A DNA stretch of 44,505 nt from Sphingobium indicum BiD32 (lineage in GTDB: Bacteria; Pseudomonadota; Alphaproteobacteria; Sphingomonadales; Sphingomonadaceae): assembly GCF_000382885.1 (NCBI RefSeq), contig NZ_CAVK010000198.1, positions 1-44,505 on the forward strand. The letters run 5' to 3'. The position numbers were made by a program, and so were the translations under genes. Of the stretch, positions 17,366 to 26,430 are shown in pieces. How positions within the stretch are numbered: position 1 is the first letter of the stretch; each line of letters opens with the position of its first letter. The notes below the pieces were generated by a model. The model worked only from the letters and a program-made list of their open reading frames with translations. It did no database searches and was not told the origin of the DNA.

Positions 17366-17965
17366 ATGCGTACTGAACGCATCGCAGCCGTCCTGCTGGC
17401 GGCCGGCACTTCGTCGCGCTTTGGCGAGACGGACAAGCTGATGGCGGAGTTGCGCGGCAAGCCCCTTGCCGCCCATACGCTCGAAACCGTGGCGTCGATG
17501 GCCTTTGCCGAACTCATCGCCGTCGTACGTCCGATCGAGGTCGCCCCCGTCCTACACCGCAAGCTTGACCGGCGCGGCTACACCATCATCGTCAATGACC
17601 GCCCCGAAGAGGGGATTTCGGGCAGCATCGTGCGCGCGGTCGAGCATGTCATGCCGATCAACCGGATACGCGGCATCCTCATCTGCCTCGCCGACATGCC
17701 CGACGTGCCGCAGACCCATTATAACCGCATCTGTCTGGCGGCGGAGGACATACGATCGGTCGTTGCCAGCACCGACAGCTTCTCCTCATCCCCCCCCGCC
17801 TTCATCGGTCGCAAACATTTCCCCGAACTGCTGGCACTGAAAGGCGATCAGGGTGCCCGCGCGCTGCTCAGCCACGGGCTTCAGATCGAAACCACAGGCA
17901 ACGTCCTGCATGATATCGACACGCCGGAAGATCTGCCCGGCTGGCGACCAGCAACGCCGGAATGA
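17366..17965 (+). CDS. MobA/MocA-like nucleotidyltransferase
   Basis: The 199-residue protein belongs to the NTP-transferase-3 group. It has the nucleotide-binding LLAAGTSSRFGETDKLMAEL (about residues 10-29) with the glycine-rich loop and conserved lysine, and the metal-binding ICLADMPDVPQ (about 107-117). This group includes molybdenum cofactor cytidylyl- and guanylyltransferases (MocA, MobA) and related sugar-phosphate enzymes; length and motifs fit MocA best. No molybdenum genes are nearby, so the substrate stays open. The stop codon abuts the stop of the convergent MFS gene with no base between. Confidence 0.85.
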   Translation: MRTERIAAVLLAAGTSSRFGETDKLMAELRGKPLAAHTLETVASMAFAELIAVVRPIEVAPVLHRKLDRRGYTIIVNDRPEEGISGSIVRAVEHVMPINRIRGILICLADMPDVPQTHYNRICLAAEDIRSVVASTDSFSSSPPAFIGRKHFPELLALKGDQGARALLSHGLQIETTGNVLHDIDTPEDLPGWRPATPE

Positions 17966-19627
17966 TCAGTTCGATCGCGTAGGATCGGTCATCGCATCGC
18001 CCATTTCGCGCGGATCGGGCGCACGGCCCATCGGCAGCGACCCGGTCTGTCGCTCCAGCATCCGGTGAACCACCGGCGGGTTGGGACCGTCATGCAGCGC
18101 ATGGATCGCATTGCTATTGGCGATGTCGGCCACGGTCCGCCTTTGGTTATGCCGCACATAGTCCAGCCAGGTCGATACATGATAGCGCTCGACCCATAGT
18201 TCAGGATCGCCCAGGTCGCGCATCAGGGACCAGCCATGCGCGCCATCGCGCCGCCTGATCCGCCGCCGCTCACTCATCGCCGCCAGGAACGGCACGATCG
18301 ACCCGGCGGGGATGCGATATTCGATCGTCACCACCACTGGCCCGCTGCGCGGCTCGACCGGCACCGCCGTATCCGGCTCACGCCAGCTATTCTGAAGGTC
18401 CAGATTGTCGTCCCCCGTCTGGGGCAATCGCCAGACCAGACCCAGCATCGCCGCGATGAACTGCGCCGCCGCCGACGCATAGAGCGCCTCAACCACGCCA
18501 TGATGCTCCGCCAGCCAGCCAAACAGCCAGGCACCGATCGCCATGCCGCCAAAAGCGGTCATCTGATAAAGCGATACCGCCCGCGCCACGACCCAGCGCG
18601 GTGCCGACATCTGCACCGATACGTTGAACGTCGACAGCGCGGTGACCCAGCCGAAACCGGCCAGCAAATAGCCCAGCAGCGCCAGCGCCAGCCAGCCGCT
18701 CGCCCCGGTGATCGCCGTCCCCAGCGCCAGCGCCAGCGCCGCATTGCGCACGATCGTCTCGATCGAAAAGCGCGCACGCTGGCGGCGGGTCGATAGCGCG
18801 CCGATCACCGCGCCCAGCCCAAATGCACCGCTGGTCATACCGAAGGTCAACGCCCCGCCGCCGAGCAGGTCGCGCGCCACCAGAGGCATAAGCGCCGACA
18901 CCGCGCTAGCGCCAATGCCGAACACGGTCGCGCGCAGCAACACCAACTGGATCTTGGGCGACATCGCCACATAACGCACCCCCGCCCGCATCGCGACGTC
19001 CAGCCGCTCGCGCGGCAGCAGCTTGGGCGGCAAATCGGGTCGCCAGCGGAACAGCACGGTCAGCAGCGCGACATAACTTACCGCGTTCGTCAGGAACGCC
19101 GCCGCCGCGCCCGCCGTCGCGACGATGACGCCGCCCAGCGCCGGGCCGACGCTGCGCGCCAGGTTGAACCCCATCGAATTCATCGCCACCGCACTCGGCA
19201 GGATCGCGCGCGGCACCATGTCGCCGACCGACGCTTGCCACGCAGGACCGTTGATCGCGGTGGCGCAGCCCAGCGCAAAGGTGAACGCCAGCAGCAGCCA
19301 GGGTGTGATCAGCCCGGCCCAGGCCGTGACCGCCAGCGCCGCCGACACGACCAGCATCGCCATCTGGCACCCGATCATCACCTTGCGCCGGTCCAGATTA
19401 TCCGCAACCGCGCCCGCCCATAGCGACAGCAACATGATCGGCAGCGTCGTCGCCGCGGGCACCAGCGCGATCAGCAGCGGGGAGGCCGACAGCGACGTCA
19501 TCATCCACGCCGCGCCAACCGACTGGATCAGCCCGCCGAAATTCGACGCCAGACTGGCCGTCCAGATCGCGCGAAAAATGGGGATAGACAGCGGCGAGGG
19601 GGCTTTGGGGGAATCGACATCGGGCAC
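17966..19627 (-). CDS. MFS transporter of the MFS_3 (EntS-like) type
   Basis: The protein of about 553 residues has some twelve membrane segments (SNFGGLIQSVGAAWMMTSLS near the start, LWAGAVADNLDRRKVMI as the loop 2-3 motif) to about residue 410. A soluble C-terminal part follows (YRIPAGSIVPFLAAMSERRR, then WVERYHVSTWLDYVRHNQR), a layout typical of PF05977 transporters. It probably exports a small molecule such as a siderophore or drug. The start is uncertain: GTG at 19627 or TTG at 19654, neither with a good ribosome binding site. It is divergent from the thiolase gene. Confidence 0.88.
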   Translation of the reverse strand: MPDVDSPKAPSPLSIPIFRAIWTASLASNFGGLIQSVGAAWMMTSLSASPLLIALVPAATTLPIMLLSLWAGAVADNLDRRKVMIGCQMAMLVVSAALAVTAWAGLITPWLLLAFTFALGCATAINGPAWQASVGDMVPRAILPSAVAMNSMGFNLARSVGPALGGVIVATAGAAAAFLTNAVSYVALLTVLFRWRPDLPPKLLPRERLDVAMRAGVRYVAMSPKIQLVLLRATVFGIGASAVSALMPLVARDLLGGGALTFGMTSGAFGLGAVIGALSTRRQRARFSIETIVRNAALALALGTAITGASGWLALALLGYLLAGFGWVTALSTFNVSVQMSAPRWVVARAVSLYQMTAFGGMAIGAWLFGWLAEHHGVVEALYASAAAQFIAAMLGLVWRLPQTGDDNLDLQNSWREPDTAVPVEPRSGPVVVTIEYRIPAGSIVPFLAAMSERRRIRRRDGAHGWSLMRDLGDPELWVERYHVSTWLDYVRHNQRRTVADIANSNAIHALHDGPNPPVVHRMLERQTGSLPMGRAPDPREMGDAMTDPTRSN

Positions 19628-19732
19628 GCCCCCATGAAGCGGAATATCGCGCAAGCGTCAAACCCGCGACTCGCCCACCCCTGCCCCTACGTCAGAGCCG
19701 CACCGCGTGAAAACCGCATTTCCCGCTTGCAC

Positions 19733-19748
19733 TTTACGTAAACGTAAA
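19733..19748. promoter_or_regulatory. Inverted repeat TTTACG-TAAA-CGTAAA upstream of thiolase gene
   Basis: A perfect 6-4-6 dyad lies in the 181-base gap between the divergent MFS and thiolase genes, 60 bases before the thiolase ATG. It stands out as AT-rich in a GC-rich region and has an ACGT core. From memory it resembles operators proposed for LiuR-type MerR regulators of branched-chain and fatty acid catabolism, which would fit the downstream genes; I could not check this. Confidence 0.5.
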
Positions 19749-19808
19749 TACATTCACGTCCGTATCCGATGCACCCGGCAAGGGTGACCCACGGAGAGGG
19801 AAAATCAT

Positions 19809-21017
19809 ATGGAAGCCTATATTTACGACGCCGTCAGGACGCCCCGTGGTCGGGGCAAGGCCGACGGGTCGCTGCACGAAATCACCCCGGTCCAGCTGGC
19901 CACGCAGGTGCTGGAGGCGATCCGCGATCGCAGCGCGATAGACACGGTCGATGTCGATGACGTGATATTGGGCTGCGTCACCCCGGTCGGCGAACAGGGC
20001 GCGGATATCGCCCGCACCGCCGTACTCAACGCCGATTATGCGCAAACCACGCCGGGCGTGCAGGTCAACCGCTTCTGCGCGTCGGGCCTTGAAGCTGTGA
20101 ACATCGCGGCGGCCAAGGTCATGTCGGGCGAGGCCTTGTTCGCCATCGGCGGCGGCGTCGAATCCATGAGCCGCGTGCCGATGGCCTCGGATGGCGGCGC
20201 CATCGCGATGGACCCGGCGGTCGCCTACAAAACCTATTTCGCGCCGCAGGGCATCGGCGCCGACGTCATCGCCACCAAATTCGGCATCAGCCGCGACGAC
20301 GCCGACGCTTATGCCGTCGAAAGCCAGAAGCGCGCCAAGATGGCCTGGGACGAAGGGCGCTTTGCCAGGTCGATCGTCCCGGTTCGCGACGTGATCGGTC
20401 AGGTCGTCCTCGACCATGACGAACACATGCGCCCCGAAGCGACGATGCAGTCGCTGGGTGCCTTGAAGCCCAGCTTCACTGCGCTCGGCGAAGAGATGCC
20501 CGGCTTCGACACTGTTGCGCTGCTCCGCTATCCCGAACTGGAGCGGGTCAACCATATCCACCATGCCGGCAACAGCAGCGGCATCGTGGATGGTGCCGCC
20601 GCCGTGCTGGTAGGCGGCAAGGACATCGGCGACAAATACGGCCTCAAACCCCGCGCCCGCATCCGCGCCATGGCCTCGATCGGCTCTGAACCGCTGATCA
20701 TGCTGACCGGCCCGGAATTTGTAGCGGGCAAGCTGCTCAAGCGCGCGGGCATGACCACCGCCGACATCGATCTGTGGGAACTCAACGAAGCCTTTGCCAG
20801 CGTCGTGCTGCGCTACATGCAGGCGATGAACCTCAGCCATGACCAGATCAACGTCAATGGCGGCGCGATCGCCATGGGCCATCCGCTCGGCGCGACCGGC
20901 GCGATGGTGCTGGGCACGGCGCTCGACGAACTGGAGAGATCGGGCAAGAGCACCGCGCTCATCAACCTGTGCGTGGGCGCCGGCATGGGCACCGGCATCA
21001 TCATCGAGCGTATCTGA
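19809..21017 (+). CDS. Acetyl-CoA C-acyltransferase (thiolase)
   Basis: The 402-residue enzyme has the three thiolase active-site landmarks: nucleophile Cys90 in VNRFCASGLEA, His358 in AMGHPLGATGA, and the proton-relay Cys388 in NLCVGAGMG. It cleaves 3-ketoacyl-CoA with CoA in beta-oxidation, or condenses acetyl-CoA in reverse. The neighbour 104 bases downstream encodes the hydratase/dehydrogenase multifunctional protein, so the pair makes a FadA-FadB-like module; gene order beta-alpha is inverted relative to E. coli fadBA. A GGAGAGGG precedes the ATG at 19809. Confidence 0.94.
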   Translation: MEAYIYDAVRTPRGRGKADGSLHEITPVQLATQVLEAIRDRSAIDTVDVDDVILGCVTPVGEQGADIARTAVLNADYAQTTPGVQVNRFCASGLEAVNIAAAKVMSGEALFAIGGGVESMSRVPMASDGGAIAMDPAVAYKTYFAPQGIGADVIATKFGISRDDADAYAVESQKRAKMAWDEGRFARSIVPVRDVIGQVVLDHDEHMRPEATMQSLGALKPSFTALGEEMPGFDTVALLRYPELERVNHIHHAGNSSGIVDGAAAVLVGGKDIGDKYGLKPRARIRAMASIGSEPLIMLTGPEFVAGKLLKRAGMTTADIDLWELNEAFASVVLRYMQAMNLSHDQINVNGGAIAMGHPLGATGAMVLGTALDELERSGKSTALINLCVGAGMGTGIIIERI

Positions 21018-21029
21018 CGCAATTGTTCC

Positions 21030-21049
21030 CCCTCCCGCAGGCGGGAGGG
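21030..21049. repeat. Short palindrome between thiolase and FadB-type genes
   Basis: CCCTCCCGC and GCGGGAGGG face each other around two bases, followed by GCTTGGGAGGTGGGCC, which recalls the GGGGAGGTGGC repeats elsewhere in the window. It lies within the probable two-gene operon. Confidence 0.55.
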
Positions 21050-21121
21050 AGCTTGGGAGGTGGGCCAGTCTGGACGCAACGAAAGCGCCGACAGCCCTCC
21101 TTGAGGATCGGAGAGAGCATC

Positions 21122-23299
21122 ATGCAGACCATCACAATCACCACCGACGCCGACGGCATCGCCATCCTGACCATCGACGTCCCCGACCAGTCGATGAATG
21201 TCATCGGTCCCGATTTCATCGCCGATCTCGACGCAGCCATCACCCGCATCGCGTCCGATGAGGCGATCAAGGGCGCGGTCATCGCATCGGGCAAGGACAG
21301 CGGCTTCATGGCCGGAATGGACCTCAAATATTTCGGCGCGATGCTGGCAACCAGCGACGGCAGCCGCCCGCAACCCTCCGCCATTTTCAACGAGGTGTTC
21401 GTCCTCAACCAGCTATTTCGCCGCCTCGAAACCTGCGGCAAGCCGATCGCCTGTGCGATCGAGGGCACCTGCGTCGGCGGCGGCTTTGAACTCGCCCTCG
21501 CCTGCCATCGCCGCATCGTCGGCGATAGTCCCAAAACCCAGCTGGGCCTGCCCGAAATCCTCATCGGCCTGTTCCCCGGCGGCGGCGGATCGCAGCGCCT
21601 GCCGCGCCTGATGGGCGTGCAGGCCGCGCTCATGTATATGCTCCAGGGCAAATTGTTCCGCCCCGCCGAAGCCGCGATGCTGAAAGCCGTCGATCAGGTC
21701 GTGCCGCAGGGCACCGCGTTGGAAACCGCCCGCGAATGGGTGAAAGCCAACCCCTCCGCCGCCACCCAGCCATGGGATGCCAAAGGCTTCAAATTCCCCG
21801 GTGGTGCGGGCGCATTCAACCCCGCCTTCGTGCAAACCATGGTCGGCGCGCTGCCGATGACGCTTAAACAGACCCAGCGGAACATGAACGCCCCGGTCGC
21901 GCTCCTGTCTGCCGTCTATGAAGGCGCGATCCTGCCCTTCGACCGCGCCATCCGCGTCGAAAGCAAATATTTCGCCAAGGTCGCGGCCGATCCGCAGGCC
22001 GGCAACATGATCCGCAGCCTGTTCGTCAACAAGCAGGCCGCCGAACGCGGCGCGCGCCGTCCGAAGGCCGAACCCAAAGCCCCTACCATGAAACTCGCTA
22101 TGCTCGGCGCAGGCATGATGGGCGCAGGCATCGCCACCGTCGCCGCGCAGGCGGGGATGGACGTCATCCTGTTCGACCGCGACATCGCTTACGCACAAAA
22201 GGGCAAGGCCCATGTCGAATCCGTCCTGTCAAAGCGGCTGGGCAAGGGCATGACGCCCGAAAAGCTGGCAACAACGCTTGCCCGCGTCACCCCCACTGCC
22301 AGCTATGCCGATCTGGCAGGCGCGGACTTCGTGATCGAGGCGGTGTTTGAGGATGTCGCGATCAAGGCCGAAGTCACCAAACAGGTCGAGGCCGTGCTTG
22401 GTCCGGACGTCATCTTCGGCTCCAACACCTCCACCCTGCCGATCACCAAGCTGGCGGGCGCATGGTCCAAGCCCGAAAATTTCATTGGCGTCCATTTCTT
22501 CTCGCCGGTCGAAAAAATGCCGCTGGTCGAGATCATTCTGGGCAAACAGTCCGGCCCGGCGGCGATTGCCAAGGCGCTCGATTTCGTCGCGCAGATCAAG
22601 AAAACCCCGATCGTCGTCAATGACTCGCGCGGCTTCTACACCTCGCGCTGTTTCGGCACCTATGTGCAGGAAGGCGCGGAACTGGTCGCCGAAGGAATCA
22701 ACCCCGCGCTCGTCGAAAATGCGGGCAAGCAACTTGGAATGCCGGTCGGTCCCCTCGCGGTCAGCGACGAAGTGTCGATCGAGCTGGGCTATAAGGTCAT
22801 GACGGCAGCAAAGAAGGAACTGGGCGACGCCTATATCGCGCAGCGCTCCGACGACGTCATGACGCTGATGGTCGATCTCGACCGCCTTGGTCGCAAGAAC
22901 GGCAAGGGCTGGTATGACTATCCCGATACGGCCAAGAAAGCGCTCTGGCCCGGCATCGCCGACCACTTCCCCCGCGCCGACGACCAGCCCGATGTCGATG
23001 CGGTCAAGGAACGCCTCCTCTATCGCCAGTTGGTCGAATGTGCCCGCTGTTTCGAGGAAGGCGTGCTGGAAACGCCCGAAGATGGGGACATCGGCGCTAT
23101 CTTCGGCTGGGGCTTTGCACCCTATACCGGCGGTCCGTTCAGCCATATGGACACCGTCGGCATCGCCCATGTCGTTGCAGTGCTGGACCGGTTGCGGGCC
23201 ACCCATGGCGACCGCTTTGCCGCGACCGAGCAACTGCGCGCCATGGCGGCGACCGGCGGCACCTTCTACCGCCCCGCCCCCTCCCGCGCCGCAGCATGA
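21122..23299 (+). CDS. FadB/FadJ-type 3-hydroxyacyl-CoA dehydrogenase/enoyl-CoA hydratase
   Basis: The 725-residue multifunctional beta-oxidation protein has three parts. An N-terminal crotonase domain carries SGFMAGMDLKYF near 60-71, CVGGGFELALACH near 116-128, and LPEILIGLFPGGGGSQRL. The NAD-binding domain starts near 323 with LGAGMMGAGIATVAAQAG and includes SNTSTLPITKLA and GVHFFSPVEKMPLVEII. The two C-terminal dehydrogenase helical domains contain NDSRGFYTSR and GWGFAPYTGGPF. It hydrates 2-enoyl-CoA and oxidises the L-3-hydroxyacyl-CoA, feeding the thiolase encoded upstream. GGAGAGAG stands just before the ATG at 21122. Confidence 0.95.
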   Translation: MQTITITTDADGIAILTIDVPDQSMNVIGPDFIADLDAAITRIASDEAIKGAVIASGKDSGFMAGMDLKYFGAMLATSDGSRPQPSAIFNEVFVLNQLFRRLETCGKPIACAIEGTCVGGGFELALACHRRIVGDSPKTQLGLPEILIGLFPGGGGSQRLPRLMGVQAALMYMLQGKLFRPAEAAMLKAVDQVVPQGTALETAREWVKANPSAATQPWDAKGFKFPGGAGAFNPAFVQTMVGALPMTLKQTQRNMNAPVALLSAVYEGAILPFDRAIRVESKYFAKVAADPQAGNMIRSLFVNKQAAERGARRPKAEPKAPTMKLAMLGAGMMGAGIATVAAQAGMDVILFDRDIAYAQKGKAHVESVLSKRLGKGMTPEKLATTLARVTPTASYADLAGADFVIEAVFEDVAIKAEVTKQVEAVLGPDVIFGSNTSTLPITKLAGAWSKPENFIGVHFFSPVEKMPLVEIILGKQSGPAAIAKALDFVAQIKKTPIVVNDSRGFYTSRCFGTYVQEGAELVAEGINPALVENAGKQLGMPVGPLAVSDEVSIELGYKVMTAAKKELGDAYIAQRSDDVMTLMVDLDRLGRKNGKGWYDYPDTAKKALWPGIADHFPRADDQPDVDAVKERLLYRQLVECARCFEEGVLETPEDGDIGAIFGWGFAPYTGGPFSHMDTVGIAHVVAVLDRLRATHGDRFAATEQLRAMAATGGTFYRPAPSRAAA

Positions 23300-23348
23300 A
23301 AAAACTGTAATTCGTAACGTCCCTCGTTTAGGTCTCCCTCCATACACC

Positions 23349-23372
23349 GTGTTCCCGCGCAGGCGGGAACAC
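23349..23372. terminator. 10-bp hairpin between FadB-type gene and galE
   Basis: GTGTTCCCGC and GCGGGAACAC pair around a GCAG loop, 50 bases after the multifunctional protein gene. There is no T-run. It likely marks the end of the beta-oxidation unit or is an interspersed palindrome similar to the GTTCCCGC-type elements of alphaproteobacteria. Confidence 0.5.
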
Positions 23373-23391
23373 GCCAACATGGGGTGAGAGC

Positions 23392-24390
23392 ATGACGATA
23401 AAGCCAACAATCCTGGTCACTGGCGGCGCAGGCTATATCGGCAGCCACGCCGTATTGGCGCTCAAGGATGCAGGCTATGGCGTCGTCGTCATCGACAATC
23501 TTGTCACCGGCTTCGACTGGGCCGTGCCAGATGGCGTGCCTCTGGTGCGCGGCGACATAGCAGACCAGCCGCTGGTCGAAGCCACCCTGCGCGACCATGA
23601 TATCACCGCGATCATGCACTTCGCAGGCTCCGTCGTCGTGCCGGAATCGGTAGAAAACCCACTCAAATATTATCACAACAACAGCGCCAAGACTCGCGAC
23701 CTGATCGAAAGCGCAGTCCGCGTCGGCGTCAAGCATTTCATCTTTTCCTCCACCGCCGCCACCTACGGCATCCCCGAAGAAAGCCCGGTCAAGGAGACCA
23801 CCCCGCAGCGGCCAATCAATCCCTATGGCATGTCGAAGCTGATGACCGAATATATGCTGCGCGATGTCGCGGCAGCACATCCGATGAACTTCTGTGCGCT
23901 GCGCTATTTCAACGTCGCGGGTGCCGACCCGCAGGGCCGCAGCGGCCAGTCGACCGCAGGCGCGACCCACCTCATCAAGGTTGCGGTCGAAGCGGCGCTG
24001 GGCAAGCGCAAAGGCGTCTCGGTATTCGGCACCGACTTCGCCACCCCCGACGGCACCGGCGTTCGAGACTATATCCATGTGACCGACCTTGCTGCCGCCC
24101 ATGTCCTCGCCCTGGAAGCGCTGATTGCCGACCCGGTGCGCAGCCACCTCCTCAATTGCGGCTATGGCAAGGGCTTCTCGGTCCTTGAAGTGCTGGACGC
24201 GGTCGACCGTGTCACCAACATGACGATCGACCGGACCATGGGGCCGCGCCGCGCTGGCGATCCCGACGCGCTGATCTCCGACAATCGCGCCATCCTCGCC
24301 ACCTTCCCATGGGAACCGCGCTACGCCGATCTCGATCTTATCGTCCGCCACGCTCTCGCCTGGGAGCGCAGCTTAAGCGAGCGTGCATGA
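23392..24390 (+). CDS. galE: UDP-glucose 4-epimerase
   Basis: The 332-residue extended SDR enzyme has the NAD motif TGGAGYIGSH (residues 10-19), a catalytic serine in FSSTAATYG near 119-126, and the Tyr145-X3-Lys149 pair in NPYGMSK. The sugar-binding segments LRYFNVAGADP and GVRDYIHVTDLA identify the GalE group. It interconverts UDP-glucose and UDP-galactose for exopolysaccharide and glycosphingolipid sugars. Length matches the family. The stop codon overlaps the start of the YbaK-type gene (ATGA), and pgl follows four bases after that, so three genes form one operon. Confidence 0.96.
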   Translation: MTIKPTILVTGGAGYIGSHAVLALKDAGYGVVVIDNLVTGFDWAVPDGVPLVRGDIADQPLVEATLRDHDITAIMHFAGSVVVPESVENPLKYYHNNSAKTRDLIESAVRVGVKHFIFSSTAATYGIPEESPVKETTPQRPINPYGMSKLMTEYMLRDVAAAHPMNFCALRYFNVAGADPQGRSGQSTAGATHLIKVAVEAALGKRKGVSVFGTDFATPDGTGVRDYIHVTDLAAAHVLALEALIADPVRSHLLNCGYGKGFSVLEVLDAVDRVTNMTIDRTMGPRRAGDPDALISDNRAILATFPWEPRYADLDLIVRHALAWERSLSERA

Positions 24391-24863
24391 GCGAAGCATC
24401 GGTCCGCGCCTGGTTCGCCGCCAACGCACCAGACATCACGATCATCGACCAGGGCGTCAGCACCGCCACCGTCATCGAGGCCGCGCAAGCGCTGGGCGTC
24501 GAACCCGCCCGCATCGCCAAGACACTGTCGCTGCGCGTCGGCGACGGTGTCGCGCTCATTTGCACCCGCGGCGACGCCCGCCTGCACAATAGCAAAGCCA
24601 AGGCCGCGCTCGGTACCAAGCCGCGAATGCTTGGCGCGGACGAAGTGGAAGCGATCACTGGCCACCCGGTCGGCGGCGTCTGCCCCTTCGGCCTCGCCAG
24701 CCCGCTATCCGTCTATTGCGACGTCTCGTTGCAAGCCTTCGCCACCGTCTTTCCCGCCGCCGGGTCACGCACCAGCTCGGTCGAAATCAGCCCCGCGCGC
24801 CTCGCGCTGCTGACCGGCGCGACATGGATCGACATCTGCACCCTGCCCGAAACCGTGGAATAA
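24387..24863 (+). CDS. YbaK/EbsC-family aminoacyl-tRNA deacylase
   Basis: The 158-residue protein matches the YbaK/ProX editing fold: ATVIEAAQALGVEPARIAKTL, then the conserved lysine region LHNSKAKAALGTKPRML, and the signature GHPVGGVCPFGL near 94-105. Members hydrolyse mischarged Cys-tRNA(Pro), Ala-tRNA(Pro) or similar; this one may deacylate free mischarged tRNA in the cytoplasm, exact specificity unknown. It is translationally coupled to galE by a four-base overlap. Confidence 0.9.
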   Translation: MSEASVRAWFAANAPDITIIDQGVSTATVIEAAQALGVEPARIAKTLSLRVGDGVALICTRGDARLHNSKAKAALGTKPRMLGADEVEAITGHPVGGVCPFGLASPLSVYCDVSLQAFATVFPAAGSRTSSVEISPARLALLTGATWIDICTLPETVE

Positions 24864-24867
24864 TCTC

Positions 24868-25560
24868 ATGCCCACCGAACATCTTTTCACCAATAACGAT
24901 GAGGCTGCCGCCCACCTCGCCACCCGCATCGCCGCGCTGCTGACCGATGCCATCGCCACGCGCGGCACCGCCAGCCTGGCCCTGTCGGGCGGCCGTTCGC
25001 CCAAGCCCGTGCTGGAGGCACTCGCTGCAACCCCGCTCGACTGGAGCAAGGTGGTCGTCACTTTGGTCGATGAACGCTGGGTCGCCCCGGACGCGCCCGA
25101 CAGCAACGAACGGCTGCTGCGCGAAACCCTGCTGACCGGCCCCGCTGCCGCCGCGCATTTCGTGCCGATGAAAAATGATGCGGCCGACGCCTATGCTGGC
25201 CAGCCCGCCGTGGAAGCCGCCTTTGCCGCCATCCCCTGGCCGCTCGATATCGTGCTGCTGGGCATGGGAGAGGATGGCCACACAGCCTCGCTCTTCCCCG
25301 CCGCCGCCGAACTGGCCGATGGCCTGACCGGCACCGCCCGCACCATCGCGGTAACGCCCCCCGCCGCGCCACACCAACGCCTGTCGCTGACCGCCAGCGC
25401 GATTTTGGCCGCGCGCCACGTCTTTCTGCAAATCAGCGGGGACGCCAAGAAGGCGGTCTATGCGCGGGCACTGGAGGACGGCCCGGTCGAACAGCTTCCG
25501 ATCCGCCTCGCCCTGCGTCAGGACGCGACTCCGGTAGAAGTGTGGATCAGCGCACAATAA
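24868..25560 (+). CDS. pgl: 6-phosphogluconolactonase
   Basis: The 230-residue DevB/SOL-type enzyme hydrolyses 6-phosphogluconolactone to 6-phosphogluconate in the Entner-Doudoroff and pentose phosphate pathways. Visible signatures are ALSGGRSPKPVLEAL near 31-45, LVDERWV with NSNERL-like DSNERLL, and the active-site segment LGMGEDGHTASLFP near 131-144. It lies four bases after the YbaK-type gene, probably in one transcript with galE. In sphingomonads pgl is often next to zwf and edd; neither is present here. Confidence 0.94.
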   Translation: MPTEHLFTNNDEAAAHLATRIAALLTDAIATRGTASLALSGGRSPKPVLEALAATPLDWSKVVVTLVDERWVAPDAPDSNERLLRETLLTGPAAAAHFVPMKNDAADAYAGQPAVEAAFAAIPWPLDIVLLGMGEDGHTASLFPAAAELADGLTGTARTIAVTPPAAPHQRLSLTASAILAARHVFLQISGDAKKAVYARALEDGPVEQLPIRLALRQDATPVEVWISAQ

Positions 25561-25561
25561 T

Positions 25562-25694
25562 TCCTCCCCAGCACTGGGAAGGGAGACCGGCAAAGCCGGT
25601 GGAGGGGGCGGGCGTCCTGATGCGCCCCATGGGAGCAAACGCATCCCCCCTCCGTCTGGCCTACGGCCATCCACCTCCCCTAAAAGGGGAGGAT
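25562..25694. repeat. Facing pair of GC-rich palindromic repeats after pgl
   Basis: The left copy has TTCCTCCCCAGCACTGGGAA followed by ACCGGCAAAGCCGGT and GGAGGGGG. The right copy, inverted, has CCCCTCCGTC, GGCCTACGGCC, ACCTCCCC and TAAAAGGGGAGG. The layout is the same as at 15578-15694. It separates pgl from the convergent 182-aa gene and may serve as a two-way transcription end. Confidence 0.7.
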
Positions 25695-25731
25695 GGCGCC
25701 GCCTCCCCCAGAAGCGACGCCCTGCGAAAGC

Positions 25732-26280
25732 TCAGTTGGCCTTGCTCAAATCCACCTTCTCAACCCACTCAGGATAAAAGGTCGGCTCACGATTAGACCA
25801 GCCTACTGCCGTCGCCGCCGCTTCGCTGATCGACTGGAGCAGCACACGCCGCTTTTCGGGGTGCAGATGCGGCAGGCTAGCCGCCGCGCAGAAAGCGCCC
25901 GGCAACCATGGCCGCGCGCCCGCGCCCAGCAACCGCTCATAGAGAAAACGATAGGCCGAGAAACTTGCCAGCCGGTCCTGCCCCAAATCGAAGGCGGAGA
26001 TGGTCACCAGCGGTGCCATGAACGGCTCCACCTGATCCAGCCCGCTATCATCAGGGACGCGCGCCTTGATCTCCTCGATCCGGCCATAAATCCGCGCCTG
26101 CGCCCGGATGGACGCTTCCTCCACCATGTCGCGCGACCATAGCTTCATCGCATCGCGGCGATGCAGGCCGATGTCGAGCGACCGGCGGATATAGCGTTGT
26201 GTGGCAGACGGGAAACTGGCGAATTCACGCAATTCCGCCAGGGTAACGGCCCCGTCCGCAGGTCTTGCACTCGTACCCAT
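25732..26280 (-). CDS. Hypothetical protein, 182 aa
   Basis: I do not recognise a family. The protein is soluble and mostly helical by composition, with no signal peptide. A basic region (ATQRYIRRSLDIGLHRRDAM) near residues 25-44 is followed by an acidic stretch (RIEEIKARVPDDSGLDQVEP). GC3 bias supports coding. The start at 26280 is preferred to 26286 because GGAGGG is then seven bases upstream. Upstream DNA (26281-26430) holds the direct repeats TACTATGG and TACTATAGG, possibly promoter elements, and no gene. Confidence 0.7.
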   Translation of the reverse strand: MGTSARPADGAVTLAELREFASFPSATQRYIRRSLDIGLHRRDAMKLWSRDMVEEASIRAQARIYGRIEEIKARVPDDSGLDQVEPFMAPLVTISAFDLGQDRLASFSAYRFLYERLLGAGARPWLPGAFCAAASLPHLHPEKRRVLLQSISEAAATAVGWSNREPTFYPEWVEKVDLSKAN

Positions 26281-26430
26281 TGTCATGCCCTCCGACTTGA
26301 AGTCGATCGTCAGAACATGCGCCTACTATGGTTACTATAGGCTTAAGCACCTGTTCCACGGCCATTCACAAGGGACCAGATTTTTTTGTGCGGCGCAACA
26401 TGAAAATATCACAGTCGCCCGTGCAGGAAA

